DNA of 64,000 nucleotides from Streptomyces sp. TLI_105 (GCF_900105415.1 NZ_FNSM01000001.1:4368501-4432500), one strand, 5' to 3'; positions 7,577 through 15,906 are shown, counted from the stretch's first letter. Notes: generated by a model from the sequence alone, not told the origin. Made by a program: numbers and translations.

Positions 7577-8446
7577 ATGACCACGACCCGTGAGAACCCG
7601 TCCGCCGCCTTCCTTCTCGGCGGAGACCTTCCCGTCGCCCGCCTGGGCTTCGGTGCCATGCGACTTCCGGCCCGGGAGATCGCCGGTCCCGCGAATGATC
7701 CGGAGACGTCGGCGGCCGTGCTGAGGCGGGCCGTCGAACTCGGGGTGAACCACATCGACACCGCCTGGTTCTACTTCCACGACGGGCTCTCGGCCAACGG
7801 CCTGATCCGTCGCGTCCTGCATCCCTATCCCGAGGACCTGGTCCTGGCGGTCAAGGTCGGCCCGGTCCGACACCCCGACGGCAGGTGGGGCGCCCCGGCC
7901 GGGCCCCGGGAACTCGTCGCCGGCGTCCACCGCACACTGCGGGAACTCGGCCAGGACCGCCTCGACCTCGTCTATCTGCGGCTCCACGAGGACGACGAAG
8001 CAGTTGCCGAACGATTCGGAGCGCTCGCCGCCCTCCGGGAGGAGGGGCTGATCCGGCACCTCGGCCTCAGCAACACGACCACCGGACAGCTCGCCAGTGC
8101 GCAGCGGATCGCCCCGGTGGCGGCGGTGCAGAACATGTACGGCCTCTTCCACCGCCGGCGCCCGGAAGTCCTCGACGCCTGCACCCGGCAGGGCATCGCG
8201 TTCGTGCCGTTCTTCTCTCTGGAAAGCCTGGGCCGCCCCGAGCCGGCCGAACCACTCGCCCGGATCGCCGCCCGGAACGGAGCCTCTCCCGAACAGGTCA
8301 AGCTGGCCTGGACGCTGGCCAGGTCACCGGTCGTCCTCGCGATTCCCGGCACTTCCTCGGTGGCCCACGTGGAGGACAACATCGCGGCGGCCGAACTACT
8401 TCTCGACCCGGAGGACCTTGCCGCCCTGGACGCCGTGTCGAACTGA
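7577..8446 (+). CDS. aldo/keto reductase family oxidoreductase
   Basis: This is a 289-residue NADPH-dependent aldo/keto reductase with a TIM-barrel. The family pattern is clear: LGFGAMRLP near residue 24, the catalytic region VNHIDTAWFYFHDGLSANGL (Asp and Tyr of the tetrad about residues 61-66), LVLAVKVG with the catalytic Lys, and a C-terminal IPGTSSVAHVEDNI cofactor-binding segment. The substrate is unknown. GGAAG lies directly before ATG 7577. It is divergent from the LuxR-type regulator. It may detoxify carbonyl compounds. Confidence 0.88.
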   Translation: MTTTRENPSAAFLLGGDLPVARLGFGAMRLPAREIAGPANDPETSAAVLRRAVELGVNHIDTAWFYFHDGLSANGLIRRVLHPYPEDLVLAVKVGPVRHPDGRWGAPAGPRELVAGVHRTLRELGQDRLDLVYLRLHEDDEAVAERFGALAALREEGLIRHLGLSNTTTGQLASAQRIAPVAAVQNMYGLFHRRRPEVLDACTRQGIAFVPFFSLESLGRPEPAEPLARIAARNGASPEQVKLAWTLARSPVVLAIPGTSSVAHVEDNIAAAELLLDPEDLAALDAVSN

Positions 8447-8455
8447 GTGGCGGGA

Positions 8456-8480
8456 CTGGACAACGACGAAACCCCAGGTC
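8456..8480. repeat. third, short copy of the tRNA-Gly downstream sequence
   Basis: Twenty-five bases beginning CTGGACAACGACGAA match 6608-6632 (one mismatch) and the corresponding bases of the 10820-10914 repeat. The copy breaks off in the middle of the terminator hairpin, so it is a scar and not a working terminator. It suggests an additional insertion or deletion event inside the segment. Confidence 0.65.
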
Positions 8481-8554
8481 GTGACGCCCCATGGACCCGC
8501 GCTTGCCCGCGACGCGTAACGCCGCCCTGAAGGCCAAGGATCTGGAACCGGGAT

Positions 8555-9214
8555 CTACCGGGGCCCGACGTCCACGAGGGCTCGACACAGCGCGGTGGCG
8601 TCCCCGACCGCCTGCCTGCAGTCGGCGTCCGAGATCACGAGCCCTTGGCCGAGGGGGACTGGAAGTCGGCACCCGGCGCAGGTACTTCTCGTCGACGACC
8701 CCGTCGTTGTGGGTGAGGCGTGGCGCGCAGCCCAGGTCCGGAGCAGCCGCTGCCAGGCGGGTGACTCCACCGAACCGCGTACGTCGGGGAAGCCGGCCGA
8801 GACGAAGAGGTCTGGCATGTCGTCGAGTCGCTGGAAGATGCTCCCCTTGCCGCGCAGCCGCTCTTCCGCGTCCGCGACGTGCTCATGGAACACGGAGGAT
8901 CCGAGTGCCTCGACGACACCCACAACGTTCTCGATCGTGTCGACCCAACTGCGGGTGAACACACCCTGCTCGCGCACGGCGGCCCGGATCTCGTCGGGCA
9001 GTGAGGCCAGTGCGTCGAGCCGGGCGGTTTCCGCCTGCAGCGCGTCGAAGGCGACGGTGGCCGCTGGCAGTCGACCGCACGAGGGGCAGTAGCGGTGCTC
9101 GCCGAAGACGCCGTAGCGGATCTCGCATCCCGCGCACGTCCGTGTACGGGCGAGCCGCTCTTCGTCGATCTCGGGCAGGGGGCGGGGATACCGGGGGCGG
9201 CTACGGAACGACAT
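8555..9214 (-). pseudogene. zinc-ribbon protein gene with two compensating frameshifts
   Basis: The open frame gives 219 residues with an N-terminal zinc ribbon (CAGCEIRY, then CPSCGRLP, about residues 27-50) and a helical body. Between about 8718 and 8655 the frame changes character to a Ser/Thr/Cys-rich stretch, while the neighbouring frame reads LTHNDGVVDEKYLRRVPTS. Restoring one C in the GCC-TC run near 8718 and removing one C from the C5 run at 8653-8657 gives a smooth protein that rejoins PLGQGLVISDADCRQ. This gene therefore either carries a frame-swapped window of about 20 residues, or the sequence has two homopolymer errors. The function is not known. Confidence 0.6.
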
Positions 9215-9402
9215 GGCGGGCCCAGCTGATCTACCAGCACTCCATCAAGGCCCACCAGCGCAAGCTTGCCGACGACATCGACGCCGACGTCTGCCGGCAG
9301 CGCGCGGCGGCGCGGAGTGTGGACAGTGGCTGCGCGACCGTCGCTGTCCACAAGTTTCCGCCCCCGCCTCCGGGTCCCGGCGGAGTCGCACGGTCGAGGT
9401 GA
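9214..9402 (+). pseudogene. C-terminal relic of a tyrosine recombinase (integrase)
   Basis: The plus frame beginning at 9214 reads WRAQLIYQHSIKAHQRKLAD and ends at a stop at 9402. The RAxLIYQHxxxxxxxxIAD-type pattern is the well-known C-terminal end of actinobacterial phage-type integrases and includes the active-site Tyr region. All upstream catalytic parts are missing; the relic starts where the divergent zinc-ribbon gene begins. It points towards the tRNA-Gly gene at 10874, the expected orientation for an integrase next to its attachment site. Confidence 0.6.
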
Positions 9403-9749
9403 TGCCCAGGGGGTGTCGTTGAGTGGCCGTGCCAACGAGAACGGACAGGCCCAGCCGGTGCAGCCGTCGTACCGCCGGCTGGGGCGTTCGAACCAGCCCC
9501 GGCCGGACGGCCCTACTTCTCCACTGACGCCTACCCGAGTCGGCCGTCTTCGTCACCATCTCTTCGGCCGCCTTGTCGTTTGCTGTCGACCGCCTCTACT
9601 GGCGCGTAATGGCACGCTCCTCCACCTGCGGGCGTGAGCGGGAAGCCGCTCGACCCATGTGTGATCCACTTCACGTCGAAGGGGGCGATGACTCCGCTCC
9701 GTGCCGTCGGTCATAGGTGCGAACGACATCGAAGCGAGGAAGGCCCACC
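9403..9749. other. non-coding region after the integrase relic
   Basis: No gene is supported. Bases 9596-9630 resemble 6804-6840 (CTACTGGC[G/A]CGT..TGGCACG core), as expected for attachment-site arms of related elements. AGGAAGG at about 9737-9743 is the ribosome binding site of the next gene. Confidence 0.4.
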
Positions 9750-10415
9750 ATGACCGACATGCTCACCGCACCCCGCCACGTCGTCTCCGCCGCGTCCGCC
9801 GCGCGATCCACGGCACGGTGGGCCCTGGCCGGCGGTGTGGTGGCGGGTCCGCTGTTCCTGGCGGTCGGACTCGCCCAGGGATGGGCGCGTGACGGTTTCG
9901 ACTTCACGCGGAACGCGATCAGTCAGCTCGCCCTCGGCGAGGCGGGTTGGATCCAGACGGCGAGTTTCGTACTCACCGGCGCGCTGCTGATCGCCGGCGC
10001 GACCGGCCTGCGGCGGGCGCTGCGCGGTGGCCTCGGCGGGACGTGGGGGCCGGCCCTGGTCGGCGTCTTCGGCGCCTCCTTCTGGGCCGCGGCGGCCTTC
10101 CCGGCCGATGGCGGAGCGGGCTTTCCCATCGGGGCGCCCGAGGCGGTCGTGATGAGCGGGCACGGCGCCGTCCACATGTTCGGCGGAATGATCGGCTACC
10201 TCGCCCTGTGCGCCACCTTCGTGGTGCTGGCCCGTCCGCTCGCAGCCCGGGGCCTTCGCGGCTGGGCCGTCGCGTCCCGCGTCGTGCCCGCGGTCGTCCT
10301 CGCCGGTTTCATGGCCTCGGCCGCCTCGGTCCTGGCATTCACCGTCGGCGCCGGCCTCGGCCTGCTGTGGCTGAGCGCGGTGACGGCCCGCCTGGCCGCC
10401 CCGGCCGACCGCTAG
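9750..10415 (+). CDS. DUF998 family membrane protein
   Basis: The 221-residue protein has about six transmembrane helices matching the DUF998 family: a first helix near residues 24-45 (ALAGGVVAGPLFLAVGL), then DFTRNAISQLALGEAGWIQTA, which is characteristic of the family, and four further hydrophobic segments with a short loop containing AFPADGGAGFP. The function of DUF998 proteins is not established. ATG 9750 is chosen because AGGAAGG lies seven bases upstream. Its position between the two tRNA-derived repeats suggests it arrived with, or was captured by, the inserted segment. Confidence 0.82.
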   Translation: MTDMLTAPRHVVSAASAARSTARWALAGGVVAGPLFLAVGLAQGWARDGFDFTRNAISQLALGEAGWIQTASFVLTGALLIAGATGLRRALRGGLGGTWGPALVGVFGASFWAAAAFPADGGAGFPIGAPEAVVMSGHGAVHMFGGMIGYLALCATFVVLARPLAARGLRGWAVASRVVPAVVLAGFMASAASVLAFTVGAGLGLLWLSAVTARLAAPADR

Positions 10416-10481
10416 CCGACCGCCGTTCCCTCCGGCATCATCGATACGACCAAGATCATCACGATACGAAACGGGGCATCC

Positions 10482-10694
10482 GTGACCGACGCAGTGAAGG
10501 GTCCTGCCAGCTACTTCCCCTCCATCGAGAAGAAGTACGGCCGCCCGATCGCCGAATGGAAGGACCTCATCCGGTCCTCCCCGTTGACCAAGCACATGGA
10601 GCTGGTCAACTGGCTCAAGTCCGAGCACGGCCTCGGCCACGGCCACGCCAACGCCCTCGTCGCCCACACCCTCGCCGAGGACAGCGGCAAGTGA
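10482..10694 (+). CDS. DUF4287 domain protein, 70 aa
   Basis: The 70-residue protein corresponds to the DUF4287 domain, with GPASYFPSIEKKYGRPIAEW at the start and HMELVNWLKSEHGLGHGHAN towards the end. The domain is small and helical and is found alone or fused to other domains; its biochemical role is unknown. The start is GTG 10482. It follows the DUF998 gene by 66 bases on the same strand and could share its transcript. It is the last gene before the tRNA-Gly attachment site. Confidence 0.8.
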   Translation: MTDAVKGPASYFPSIEKKYGRPIAEWKDLIRSSPLTKHMELVNWLKSEHGLGHGHANALVAHTLAEDSGK

Positions 10695-10819
10695 TCGGGC
10701 GCAAGTGATCGAGCGGGGGCGCCCAGGGCGTGACGGCACTCGGCCGGCCCAGGGGAATCAGCGGCTGATCTGACGCCGCATGAGGTCCCCCATGGCACGC
10801 GAATGGCACACGGTCCCCG

Positions 10820-10914
10820 AGAGGTCTGGACGACGACAAAGCCCCAGGTCACTGACCTGGGGCTTCGTTCAAGAGCGGATGACGGGAATCGAACCCGCGC
10901 TATAAGCTTGGGAA
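10820..10914. repeat. direct repeat including tRNA-Gly 3' half (second att-like copy)
   Basis: This copy of the 95-bp repeat at 6601-6695 is continuous with the intact tRNA-Gly gene. In an integration model it is the tRNA-proximal junction, and 6601-6695 is the distal junction. Confidence 0.8.
10839..10865 (-). terminator. terminator of tRNA-Gly
   Basis: This is a perfect 13-bp stem (AAGCCCCAGGTCA and complement) with a one-base centre, immediately downstream of the tRNA on the minus strand and followed by TTGTCGTCG. Confidence 0.8.
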
Positions 10915-10944
10915 GCTCATGTTCTACCATTAAACTACATCCGC
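10874..10944 (-). tRNA. tRNA-Gly (anticodon CCC)
   Basis: On the minus strand a full cloverleaf folds. The acceptor arm is GCGGATG/CATCCGC with all seven pairs, the D-arm is GTTT...GAAC, the anticodon stem is TGAGC/GCTTA with loop TTCCCAA (anticodon CCC), the T-arm is GCGGG/CCCGT with loop TTCGAAT, and the discriminator base is U, as usual for tRNA-Gly. CCA is not encoded. Its 3' half and terminator are duplicated at 6601-6695, marking it as an integration site. Confidence 0.93.
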
Positions 10945-11106
10945 GCAGCGGCCGGGTGATCCGTGCCGCATCGTTGCACACTGTACCCCATGTGCCACTT
11001 GAGGCGAAGCTCCCGCCTCCGGCTGTGCGGAGTGCCGCGTGGAGGGCACCCCCTTCATCCCCTAATGTGGCTGATCGTCCACCACATGTGTAGGGGAAGG
11101 GACTTG

Positions 11107-11280
11107 ATGGGTTCGATGGAGCGCACCGTCGTCCGTTGTGCCGAAGGGCATGTGTTCAGTACCGCCTCGTTCCCGCTTCAGCAGCTCGGTGCGGGGCGGA
11201 TCGGGCCCGGGCGGCTCATCCGGTGTCCGCGGTGTGCGCGGTTGCGGCATGCGGTGCCGGTGGAGGTCGGGCGGCGCTGA
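11107..11280 (+). CDS. small zinc-ribbon-like protein, 57 aa
   Basis: The 57-residue protein has two potential metal-binding pairs: a Cys-x-x-x-His (CAEGH, about residue 10) and CPRC (about residue 42), separated by a hydrophobic core. This arrangement suggests a single zinc ribbon. ATG 11107 has GGAAGGGAC directly upstream; a second ATG at 11116 is possible. There is no recognised family. It stands alone upstream of dcd and may bind nucleic acid or a protein partner. Confidence 0.7.
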   Translation: MGSMERTVVRCAEGHVFSTASFPLQQLGAGRIGPGRLIRCPRCARLRHAVPVEVGRR

Positions 11281-11350
11281 GCCGTGAGGTGCCGGGGCGC
11301 GGGCGCCTGCCGATTGGGGCAGGTCCGCGCCCTCTGCGTATCGTGGGGGC

Positions 11351-11926
11351 GTGCTTCTCTCAGACAAGGACATCCGGGCCGAGATCGATGCCGGACGGGT
11401 GCGCATCGACCCGTACGACGAATCCATGGTGCAGCCCTCGAGCATCGACGTGAGGCTTGACCGCTTCTTCCGGGTGTTCGAGAACCACCGCTACCCCCAC
11501 ATCGACCCCGCCGTCGAGCAGCTCGACCTGACGCGTGAGGTCGAGCCGGAGGGCGACGAGGCGTTCATCCTGCACCCGGGCGAGTTCGTGCTCGCCTCGA
11601 CCTACGAGGTCATCACCCTGCCGGACGACATCGCCTCGAGGCTCGAAGGGAAGAGCTCTCTCGGGCGGCTCGGGCTCGTCACGCACTCGACCGCCGGGTT
11701 CATCGACCCCGGTTTCTCGGGGCACGTGACCCTGGAGCTGTCGAACCTCGCCACCCTGCCGATCAAGCTCTGGCCGGGGATGAAGATCGGCCAGCTGTGC
11801 ATGTTCCGGCTGAGCTCGCCCGCCGAGTTCCCGTACGGGAGCGAGCGGTACGGCTCGCGGTACCAGGGCCAGCGGGGGCCGACGGCCTCCCGCTCCTACA
11901 TGAACTTCCATCGGACCCAGGTGTGA
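11351..11926 (+). CDS. dcd: dCTP deaminase
   Basis: The 191-residue enzyme has the usual length for dCTP deaminase, which converts dCTP to dUTP (and ammonia) for thymidylate synthesis. Clear family blocks are [16 protein letters not shown] at the start, [28 protein letters not shown], and the active-site/trimer segment [20 protein letters not shown] (about residues 115-135). The start is GTG 11351. A phosphoribosyltransferase gene follows 13 bases later, so the two form a small nucleotide-metabolism operon ended by the hairpin at 12457-12491. Confidence 0.96.
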   Translation: MLLSDKDIRAEIDAGRVRIDPYDESMVQPSSIDVRLDRFFRVFENHRYPHIDPAVEQLDLTREVEPEGDEAFILHPGEFVLASTYEVITLPDDIASRLEGKSSLGRLGLVTHSTAGFIDPGFSGHVTLELSNLATLPIKLWPGMKIGQLCMFRLSSPAEFPYGSERYGSRYQGQRGPTASRSYMNFHRTQV

Positions 11927-11939
11927 GGCGGTCGCAGGC

Positions 11940-12437
11940 ATGAGTGAAGTACGCGAGAACCTGACGTACGAGGGCTTCGGCACCGCCGTCCGCGAGCTGG
12001 CGCAGACCATCGCCGACGACGGCTACGAGCCCGACATCGTGCTCTCCATCGCCCGCGGTGGCGTCTTCGTCGCCGGCGGTCTGGCCTACGCCCTGGACTG
12101 CAAGAACATCCACCTCGTGAACGTGGAGTTCTACACGGGTGTGGGGACCACGCTGGAGATGCCGGTCATGCTGGCGCCCGTCCCGGACGCGATCGACTTC
12201 TCCGACAAGAAGGTCCTGATCACCGACGACGTCGCCGACACCGGCAAGACGCTCAAGCTCGTCCACGACTTCTGCGTCGACCACGTCGCCGAGGTCCGCT
12301 CCGCCGTCATCTACGAGAAGTCCCACTCCCTCGTGAAGTGCGAGTACGTGTGGAAGAAGACCGACGAGTGGATCAACTTCCCGTGGAGCGTGGAGCCGCC
12401 CGTCGTGAAGCGTGAGGGCCAGGTCCTCGACGCCTGA
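11940..12437 (+). CDS. purine-type phosphoribosyltransferase
   Basis: This is a 165-residue type I phosphoribosyltransferase. The PRPP-binding motif VLITDDVADTGKTL (about residues 96-109) is intact, and the N-terminal PDIVLSIARGGVFVAGGLAY matches the hypoxanthine/xanthine-guanine subgroup. It probably salvages a purine base to its nucleotide using PRPP in the cytoplasm; the base preferred cannot be read from sequence. It follows dcd by 13 bases. The insert INFPWSVEPP near the C-terminus is typical of this short actinobacterial/archaeal-like form. Confidence 0.85.
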   Translation: MSEVRENLTYEGFGTAVRELAQTIADDGYEPDIVLSIARGGVFVAGGLAYALDCKNIHLVNVEFYTGVGTTLEMPVMLAPVPDAIDFSDKKVLITDDVADTGKTLKLVHDFCVDHVAEVRSAVIYEKSHSLVKCEYVWKKTDEWINFPWSVEPPVVKREGQVLDA

Positions 12438-12456
12438 GCCCACGGATACGGATGCG

Positions 12457-12491
12457 CGAAAGGCCCCCACCGGCGCGGTGGGGGCCTTTCG
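12457..12491. terminator. bidirectional terminator hairpin
   Basis: The 15-bp perfect stem CGAAAGGCCCCCACC (with complement) encloses a five-base loop. It lies between the convergent phosphoribosyltransferase (+) and Yip1-like (-) genes, and the AAA/TTT ends suit termination from both sides. Confidence 0.85.
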
Positions 12492-12508
12492 TACGTCGGA
12501 GGGGGGCG

Positions 12509-13360
12509 TTACAGCGTGCCCAGCTTGATCAGGCTCAGCAGCGCCACCAGCTGGATCGCCGACGCGCCCAGCGCCTTCGGCCACGGCAGGTCGTGGGAGC
12601 GGCTCACCATCAGGGTGAGGAGCGCGCCGAGCGCCAGCCAGGTCGCCCAGCCGAGGACCTGCACCAGGCCGTTCTCGCCGCCCAGGAAGAGCGCGAAGAG
12701 CAGGCGCGGCGCGTCCGTGATCGACATGATCAGCATCGAGAGGCCGACGGTCGGCTGCCAGGCCCCGTCGCCGCCCAGCTGGCGCGCGAGGGTGTGGGTG
12801 ACCGCGCCCAGGATCAGACCGCCCAGCACGAAGCCGAGGGCCGTCATCAGGACGTACGGGATCGTGCTGGAGATCGTCGCGTTGAGCGCCTCGTCGCGGG
12901 CCTTGTCGAAGCCGAAGATCGCGAGGAGCCCGTAGAGGAACGTGACGATCAGTGCCGGGCCCCAGACGGCGTGGTCCCGCATCCGCAGGAACGTGTCCGC
13001 CGGACGGAGCACGATGCCGCTCAGGAGCTGCTTCCAGGGGAGCCGGGGACCCGTCGGCACGGGGGGCGCGCCCGCGTCGTACGTCGCGGCGCCGCCGTAC
13101 GGGTCGTCGACGCTGAACATCTGGGTGTGGCCCGGGTTGTTCGCCGCCGCGTGCTGCTGCTGGTGCTGCGGGTCGCCGAAGTACTCCGGCTCCCCGTAGG
13201 CCTGCCCCTGCTGCTGCCCGTACGGCTGCCCCTGCGGCGGTTGCTGCCACTGCTGCTGCGGGTAGGGCGGCGGGGCCGCGTTGTACCCGTACGGCGCCTG
13301 CTGCGGTTGTTGTTGCGGGGGGCGGTTGTCCCGGCCGCGTCCGTTCCTGAATCCAGCCAC
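12509..13360 (-). CDS. Yip1-family membrane protein
   Basis: The product is 283 residues from GTG 13360. The N-terminal about 110 residues are Gln/Pro/Tyr-rich and disordered (QQQPQQAPYGYN and similar), followed by five transmembrane helices of a Yip1 domain (about 125-280), including LRPADTFLRMRDHAVWGPAL and IPYVLMTALGFVLGGLILGAV. The function of bacterial Yip1 proteins is unclear. An in-frame ATG at 13429 adds 23 weakly plausible residues and has AGGGG directly against it; 13360 is preferred because VAGFRNGRGRDN looks like the natural start. It is convergent with the dcd operon. Confidence 0.8.
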   Translation of the reverse strand: MAGFRNGRGRDNRPPQQQPQQAPYGYNAAPPPYPQQQWQQPPQGQPYGQQQGQAYGEPEYFGDPQHQQQHAAANNPGHTQMFSVDDPYGGAATYDAGAPPVPTGPRLPWKQLLSGIVLRPADTFLRMRDHAVWGPALIVTFLYGLLAIFGFDKARDEALNATISSTIPYVLMTALGFVLGGLILGAVTHTLARQLGGDGAWQPTVGLSMLIMSITDAPRLLFALFLGGENGLVQVLGWATWLALGALLTLMVSRSHDLPWPKALGASAIQLVALLSLIKLGTL

Positions 13361-13489
13361 GCCTTGAACGTACCCGCTTCCGCCGTGCGACCGCGCCTCA
13401 GGCCTGTCCTTGCCACCGAGCTGTGACATCCCCTAGGGGACGTGACGTGGTCCTCCTGCCGGCCGCACCGCCGAGGCGTCGTACGTACG

Positions 13490-13530
13490 CGAAGGGCCGC
13501 CCCGCGTTCTCACGCGGGGCGGCCCTTTCG
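13490..13530. terminator. terminator of the Fe-S oxidoreductase gene
   Basis: The stem CGAAGGGCCGCCCCGCG paired with CGCGGGGCGGCCCTTTCG (one bulge), with loop TTCTCA, lies 11 bases beyond the stop of the minus-strand gene ending at 13541. Confidence 0.8.
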
Positions 13531-13540
13531 TCCCTCGACC

Positions 13541-15799
13541 TCAGACGGCCGGCTCAGGCTCCTCGGCCGCCGGCTCCTCCTCCGGCTCGACCGGGGTCTT
13601 CACCGAGTCCAGGAGCAGCTGGGCGACGTCCACGACCGTGACGGACTCCTTGGCCTTGCCCTCGTTCTTCTTGCCGTTGACCGAGTCGGTCAGCATGACG
13701 AGGCAGAACGGGCAGGCGGTGGAGACGATGTCCGGGTTGAGGGACAGGGCCTCGTCGACGCGCTCGTTGTTGATGCGCTTGCCGATCCGCTCCTCCATCC
13801 ACATCCGCGCGCCGCCGGCGCCGCAGCAGAAGCCGCGCTCCTTGTGGCGGTGCATCTCCTGCTGGCGCAGGCCGGGGACGGCGGACATGATCTCGCGCGG
13901 CGGCGTGTAGACCTTGTTGTGCCGGCCCAGGTAGCAGGGGTCGTGGTAGGTGATGAGGCCCTCGACCGGGGTCACCGGGATCAGCTTGCCCTCGTCGATG
14001 AGGTGCTGGAGCAGCTGGGTGTGGTGGATGACCTCGTACTCGCCGCCGAGCTGCGGGTACTCGTTGGCGATGGTGTTGAAGCAGTGCGGGCAGGTCGAGA
14101 CGATCTTCTTGGCCGACTTCGGCTTCTTCGTCGACTCGTCCTCGTCGTCCTCGCCGAACGCCATGTTCAGCATCGCGACGTTCTCCTGGGCAAGCTGCTG
14201 GAACAGCGGCTCGTTGCCCAGACGGCGGGGGGAGTCACCGGTGCACTTCTCGTCGCCGCCCATGATCGCGAACTTGACGCCCGCGATGTGCAGCAGCTCC
14301 GCGAAGGCCTTGGTGGTCTTCTTGGCGCGGTCCTCCAGGGCGCCGGCGCAGCCGACCCAGTAGAGGTAGTCGAACTCGGAGAGGTCCTCCGCGTCCTTCC
14401 CGATGATCGGGACCTCGAAGTCGACCTCCTTGGTCCACTCGACGCGCTGCTTCTTCGCCAGGCCCCAGGGGTTGCCCTTCTTCTCCAGGTTCTTGAGCAT
14501 CGTGCCCGCCTCGGACGGGAACGCGGACTCGATCATCACCTGGTAGCGGCGCATGTCGACGATGTGGTCGATGTGCTCGATGTCGACCGGGCACTGCTCG
14601 ACGCAGGCGCCGCAGGTGGTGCAGGACCACAGGACGTCGGGGTCGATGACGCCGTTCTCCTCGGCGGTGCCGATGAGGGGGCGCTCGGCCTCCGCGATGG
14701 CCGACGCCGGGACGTCCTTGAGCTGCTCCTCCGACGCCTTCTCGTTGCCCTCCATGTCCTTGCCGCCGCCCGCGAGCAGGTACGGCGCCTTGGCGTGCGC
14801 GTGGTCGCGCAGCGACATGATGAGGAGCTTCGGGGAGAGCGGCTTGCCGGTGTTCCAGGCGGGGCACTGCGACTGGCAGCGGCCGCACTCGGTGCAGGTG
14901 GAGAAGTCGAGGATGCCCTTCCAGGAGAACTGCTCGACCTGGGAGACGCCGAAGACGGCGTCCTCGGCCGGGTCCTCCCAGTCGATCTCCTTGCCGGCCG
15001 TCGTCATCGGCTGGAGCGCGCCCAGGGCGGTGGAGCCGTCGGCGTTGCGCTTGAACCAGATGTTCGGGAAGCCGAGGAAGCGGTGCCAGGCGACGCCCAT
15101 GTTGGTGTTGAGCGAGACCGTGATCATCCAGGTGAAGGACGTGACGATCTTGAGCGCCGCGAAGCCGTAGGTGAGGTACTGGATCGTGCTCAGGTCCAGG
15201 CCGTCCAGGAGCGCGATCAGCGGGTACGAGGCGAAGAAGCCCGGCTCCCAGCCGGTCACGTGGTGCTGGACGCCTTCGAGGGCGCGGAGCGTCATGATGC
15301 AGACGCCGACGATCAGGATGACGGCCTCGACGAAGTACGCCTGGCCGGTCTTGGAGCCGGCGAAGCGGGACTTGCGGCCCGCCTTGGTCGGCTTGCTCAG
15401 CTGGCGGATGACGATGAGGGTCACGATGCCGAGGACCGTCATCAGGCCGAGGAACTCGGTGAAGATCTCGTACGGCAGCCAGTCACCGATGAACGGGATC
15501 AGCCAGTCGGCCTGGAAGAGCTGACCGAAGGCGTTCACGATGGTGAGGAGCAGCGAGAAGAAACCCACCGCCACGAACCAGTGCGCGAAGCCGACGATGC
15601 CCCAGCGGTTCATGCGCGTGTGGCCGAGGAATTCCTTGACCAGCGTGATGGTGCGCTGCTTGGGGTCACCGGTGCGCGTGCCGGCGGGTACCGGCTGACC
15701 GAGCCGCACGAAGCGGTAGATCTGCACGGTGGCGCGGCCGAACAGCGCGACGGCCACCACCGTGATGGCGATCGACACGATGATCGCGGCGAGTTGCAT
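13541..15799 (-). CDS. membrane Fe-S oxidoreductase (CCG-domain, HdrD/GlpC-like)
   Basis: The 752-residue protein has six or so N-terminal membrane helices (about 1-250) resembling a NarI-type haem b membrane domain. Two 4Fe-4S motifs follow (CTECGRCQSQCP about residue 308; CTTCGACVEQCP about residue 400), then two CCG cysteine-rich domains (CPHCFNTI, YHDPCYLGRHN, CCGAGGARMW) as in heterodisulfide reductase subunit D. A Glu/Pro-rich tail ends it. The architecture implies electron transfer between the quinone pool and a cytoplasmic redox partner. It is conserved in actinobacteria, where I believe the physiological donor is not settled. It is a single-gene unit. Confidence 0.9.
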   Translation of the reverse strand: MQLAAIIVSIAITVVAVALFGRATVQIYRFVRLGQPVPAGTRTGDPKQRTITLVKEFLGHTRMNRWGIVGFAHWFVAVGFFSLLLTIVNAFGQLFQADWLIPFIGDWLPYEIFTEFLGLMTVLGIVTLIVIRQLSKPTKAGRKSRFAGSKTGQAYFVEAVILIVGVCIMTLRALEGVQHHVTGWEPGFFASYPLIALLDGLDLSTIQYLTYGFAALKIVTSFTWMITVSLNTNMGVAWHRFLGFPNIWFKRNADGSTALGALQPMTTAGKEIDWEDPAEDAVFGVSQVEQFSWKGILDFSTCTECGRCQSQCPAWNTGKPLSPKLLIMSLRDHAHAKAPYLLAGGGKDMEGNEKASEEQLKDVPASAIAEAERPLIGTAEENGVIDPDVLWSCTTCGACVEQCPVDIEHIDHIVDMRRYQVMIESAFPSEAGTMLKNLEKKGNPWGLAKKQRVEWTKEVDFEVPIIGKDAEDLSEFDYLYWVGCAGALEDRAKKTTKAFAELLHIAGVKFAIMGGDEKCTGDSPRRLGNEPLFQQLAQENVAMLNMAFGEDDEDESTKKPKSAKKIVSTCPHCFNTIANEYPQLGGEYEVIHHTQLLQHLIDEGKLIPVTPVEGLITYHDPCYLGRHNKVYTPPREIMSAVPGLRQQEMHRHKERGFCCGAGGARMWMEERIGKRINNERVDEALSLNPDIVSTACPFCLVMLTDSVNGKKNEGKAKESVTVVDVAQLLLDSVKTPVEPEEEPAAEEPEPAV

Positions 15800-15906
15800 G
15801 ACGGGCTCCTCGGGCGGGCCTACTAAGCGGTAACTTATTGAGTTCCTGCTGAGATTACCCGGTCACGGCGCCGCGCTGTAGCGGCGCTCGCGGTGATATG
15901 TGTCGC

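Noticed and set aside
9266..9637. A plus-strand 123-codon frame downstream of the integrase relic.
   Set aside because: The composition is Arg/Pro/Ser-rich, and it overlaps the integrase relic in another frame.
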